From an uncultured Clostridia bacterium (GTDB taxonomy: Bacteria > Bacillota > Clostridia > Oscillospirales > Acutalibacteraceae), in contig CANPXF010000007.1 of NCBI GenBank assembly GCA_947585745.1, positions 1-64,000 on the forward strand: 64,000 nucleotides of DNA. The letters run 5' to 3'. Positions within the stretch are counted from its first letter, which is position 1, and every line of letters begins with the position of its first letter. The notes beneath the pieces are model-generated. The model made no database searches. It had not been told where the DNA came from and saw nothing but the letters and a program-made list of their open reading frames with translations. Shown piece by piece: positions 59,053-64,000 of the stretch. Position numbers and translations under genes: made by a program.

Positions 59053-59493
59053 TTGATTAACAAAAAACAGTATTCAAGTATAGTAAAGAAAAATTCCCCG
59101 AAAAGTAAAACTCCGCTGAACTGTCTGAAAGCTTTTTTGGTTGGAGGAGCGATATGCGCTATAGGCCAGGGGATTTTAAATCTTTATCTTTATCTTAAAA
59201 TCCCCGAGGAGCAGGCAAAAACCTTGTGTTCATCAACGCTGATTTTCCTCGGAATACTCTTTACGGCGCTTCACGTTTACGACAAACTCGCAAAACACGC
59301 GGGCGCGGGTACTCTCGTTCCGATAACAGGCTTTGCAAATTCTATGTCGTCTCCCGCGATTGAATTTAAATGTGAGGGACTTGTTACAGGTTTAGGCGCG
59401 AAAATATTTATAATAAGCGGACCTGTAATCGTTTACGGGGTTTTGACGTCGGCTCTCTACGGGGTTTATCTCTATATTATGAGCTTGTTTTGA
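59053..59493 (+). CDS. spoVAC: Stage V sporulation protein AC
   Basis: A 146-residue membrane protein with SpoVAC hallmarks: YSSIVKKNSPKSKTPLNCLKAFLVGG, then GAGTLVPITGFANSMSSPAIEFKCEGLVTG. SpoVAC forms part of the channel for dipicolinate and ions in spore germination. It starts with TTG after GGGTGAT. spoVAD and spoVAE, which normally follow, are absent, so it stands alone before rpoB. Confidence 0.94.
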   Translation: MINKKQYSSIVKKNSPKSKTPLNCLKAFLVGGAICAIGQGILNLYLYLKIPEEQAKTLCSSTLIFLGILFTALHVYDKLAKHAGAGTLVPITGFANSMSSPAIEFKCEGLVTGLGAKIFIISGPVIVYGVLTSALYGVYLYIMSLF

Positions 59494-59670
59494 TTTTAGC
59501 GCAACGCTCTGTTGTTAATATGGATTTTTTGTGTATTTTAAGTGAATAAAAAATTATTAACAATCTTGCTCCTTGAATTTATAAAACAAAATAAATTATT
59601 TAATTAGCACACGCTTCCGAGCGTTCCTTTAAAAATATTGAAAATTTGTAATTATTTGTTAAAAAAAGCT

Positions 59671-59699
59671 TGACTTTTTGACAGATATGTAATAAAATG
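59671..59699 (+). promoter_or_regulatory. rpoB promoter region
   Basis: TTGACT (59671-59676) and TAAAAT (59694-59699) are 17 bases apart. A second overlapping pair, TTGACA (59679-59684) with TAAACT (59701-59706), is 16 bases apart. The 387-base stretch 59494-59880 holds these and otherwise AT-rich DNA. rplJ and rplL are not upstream. Confidence 0.6.
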
Positions 59700-59880
59700 A
59701 TAAACTAATTGATAATGGGAATTTTTCCGACTTTTGTCAATTTTATCTTGAAAATAAACATTGAATATTACCACAGTATTTTTTATTTGTCAAGTGTAAA
59801 TTCGGCGATAATTGAAGAATTTTTTATTATCAAGGGAAGAATTGTAAAAAACCGTAATTTTTAAAGGAGTTGATACGCCT

Positions 59881-64000
<4,120 letters not shown>

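Noticed and set aside
59494..59880. L10 leader (autoregulatory RNA) upstream of rpoB.
   Set aside because: rplJ and rplL are absent, and I see no kink-turn-like structure in this AT-rich leader.

Overview
The window is chromosomal DNA from a spore-forming, Gram-positive bacterium, most likely class Clostridia and probably near Ruminococcus/Oscillospirales. The evidence is the forespore operon spoIIAA-spoIIAB-sigF, spoVAC, a PdaB-type deacetylase, Bacillus-like gene neighbourhoods (ylxM-ffh-rpsP-khpA; phoH-ybeY-dgkA-era-yqzL-recO; trmK-nif3; recA-recX-rimO-pgsA-cysS), strong Shine-Dalgarno sites, AT-rich intergenic DNA and frequent TTG/GTG starts. The genus is an inference. I saw no rRNA, tRNA, CRISPR, prophage or insertion sequence. 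Most of the window is ordinary housekeeping DNA, densely packed with 4-base stop/start overlaps.

Layout. 0-2.5 kb (minus): SRP/ribosome operon. 2.8-10.8 kb (plus): phoH, ybeY, dgkA, era, a YqzL-like small gene overlapping recO, recO, mutS2, a DUF1858 protein, trmK and a Nif3-like gene. 11.1-17.1 kb (plus): trmB, a lipoprotein with calcium-loop-like repeats, an OmpR/PhoB-type two-component system, a DUF1385 membrane protein and prmC. 17.2-23.2 kb (plus): recA, recX, rimO, pgsA, cysS, then pdaB, whose start lies inside a terminator-like hairpin. 23.2-24.4 kb (minus): queT behind a preQ1-I-like riboswitch, and a small conserved-type protein. 24.7-29 kb: a phosphohexomutase, an XRE regulator and a GH31 glucosidase. 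29-38 kb (minus): an aromatic amino-acid operon, aroE-aroK-aroF-tyrA-aroB-aroA-aroC-pheA, ending in an acyltransferase; dehydroquinase is not here. 38.1-41.2 kb (plus): acpP, proS, metA. 41.2-48.2 kb (minus): spoIIA, folC-rsmI-trmN-like, a ferredoxin, ricT, holB and a phosphodiesterase. 48.2-49.2 kb (plus): three small unknown proteins.

The most accessory-looking region is 49.4-59 kb (minus): two large secreted multidomain proteins with cohesin-like and Lys-rich Ig-like domains, one carrying a very recent 384-bp tandem duplication, next to a tightly coupled operon of cysteine desulfurase, thiI, an unusual class B-like sortase and a MoaB/CinA-like protein. At the right edge are spoVAC, rpoB and the start of rpoC.

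The best leads for something undescribed are the sortase/secreted-protein cluster, the ATT start of phoH, the pdaB start buried in a terminator, and the palindromes over the acpP and aroF promoters.
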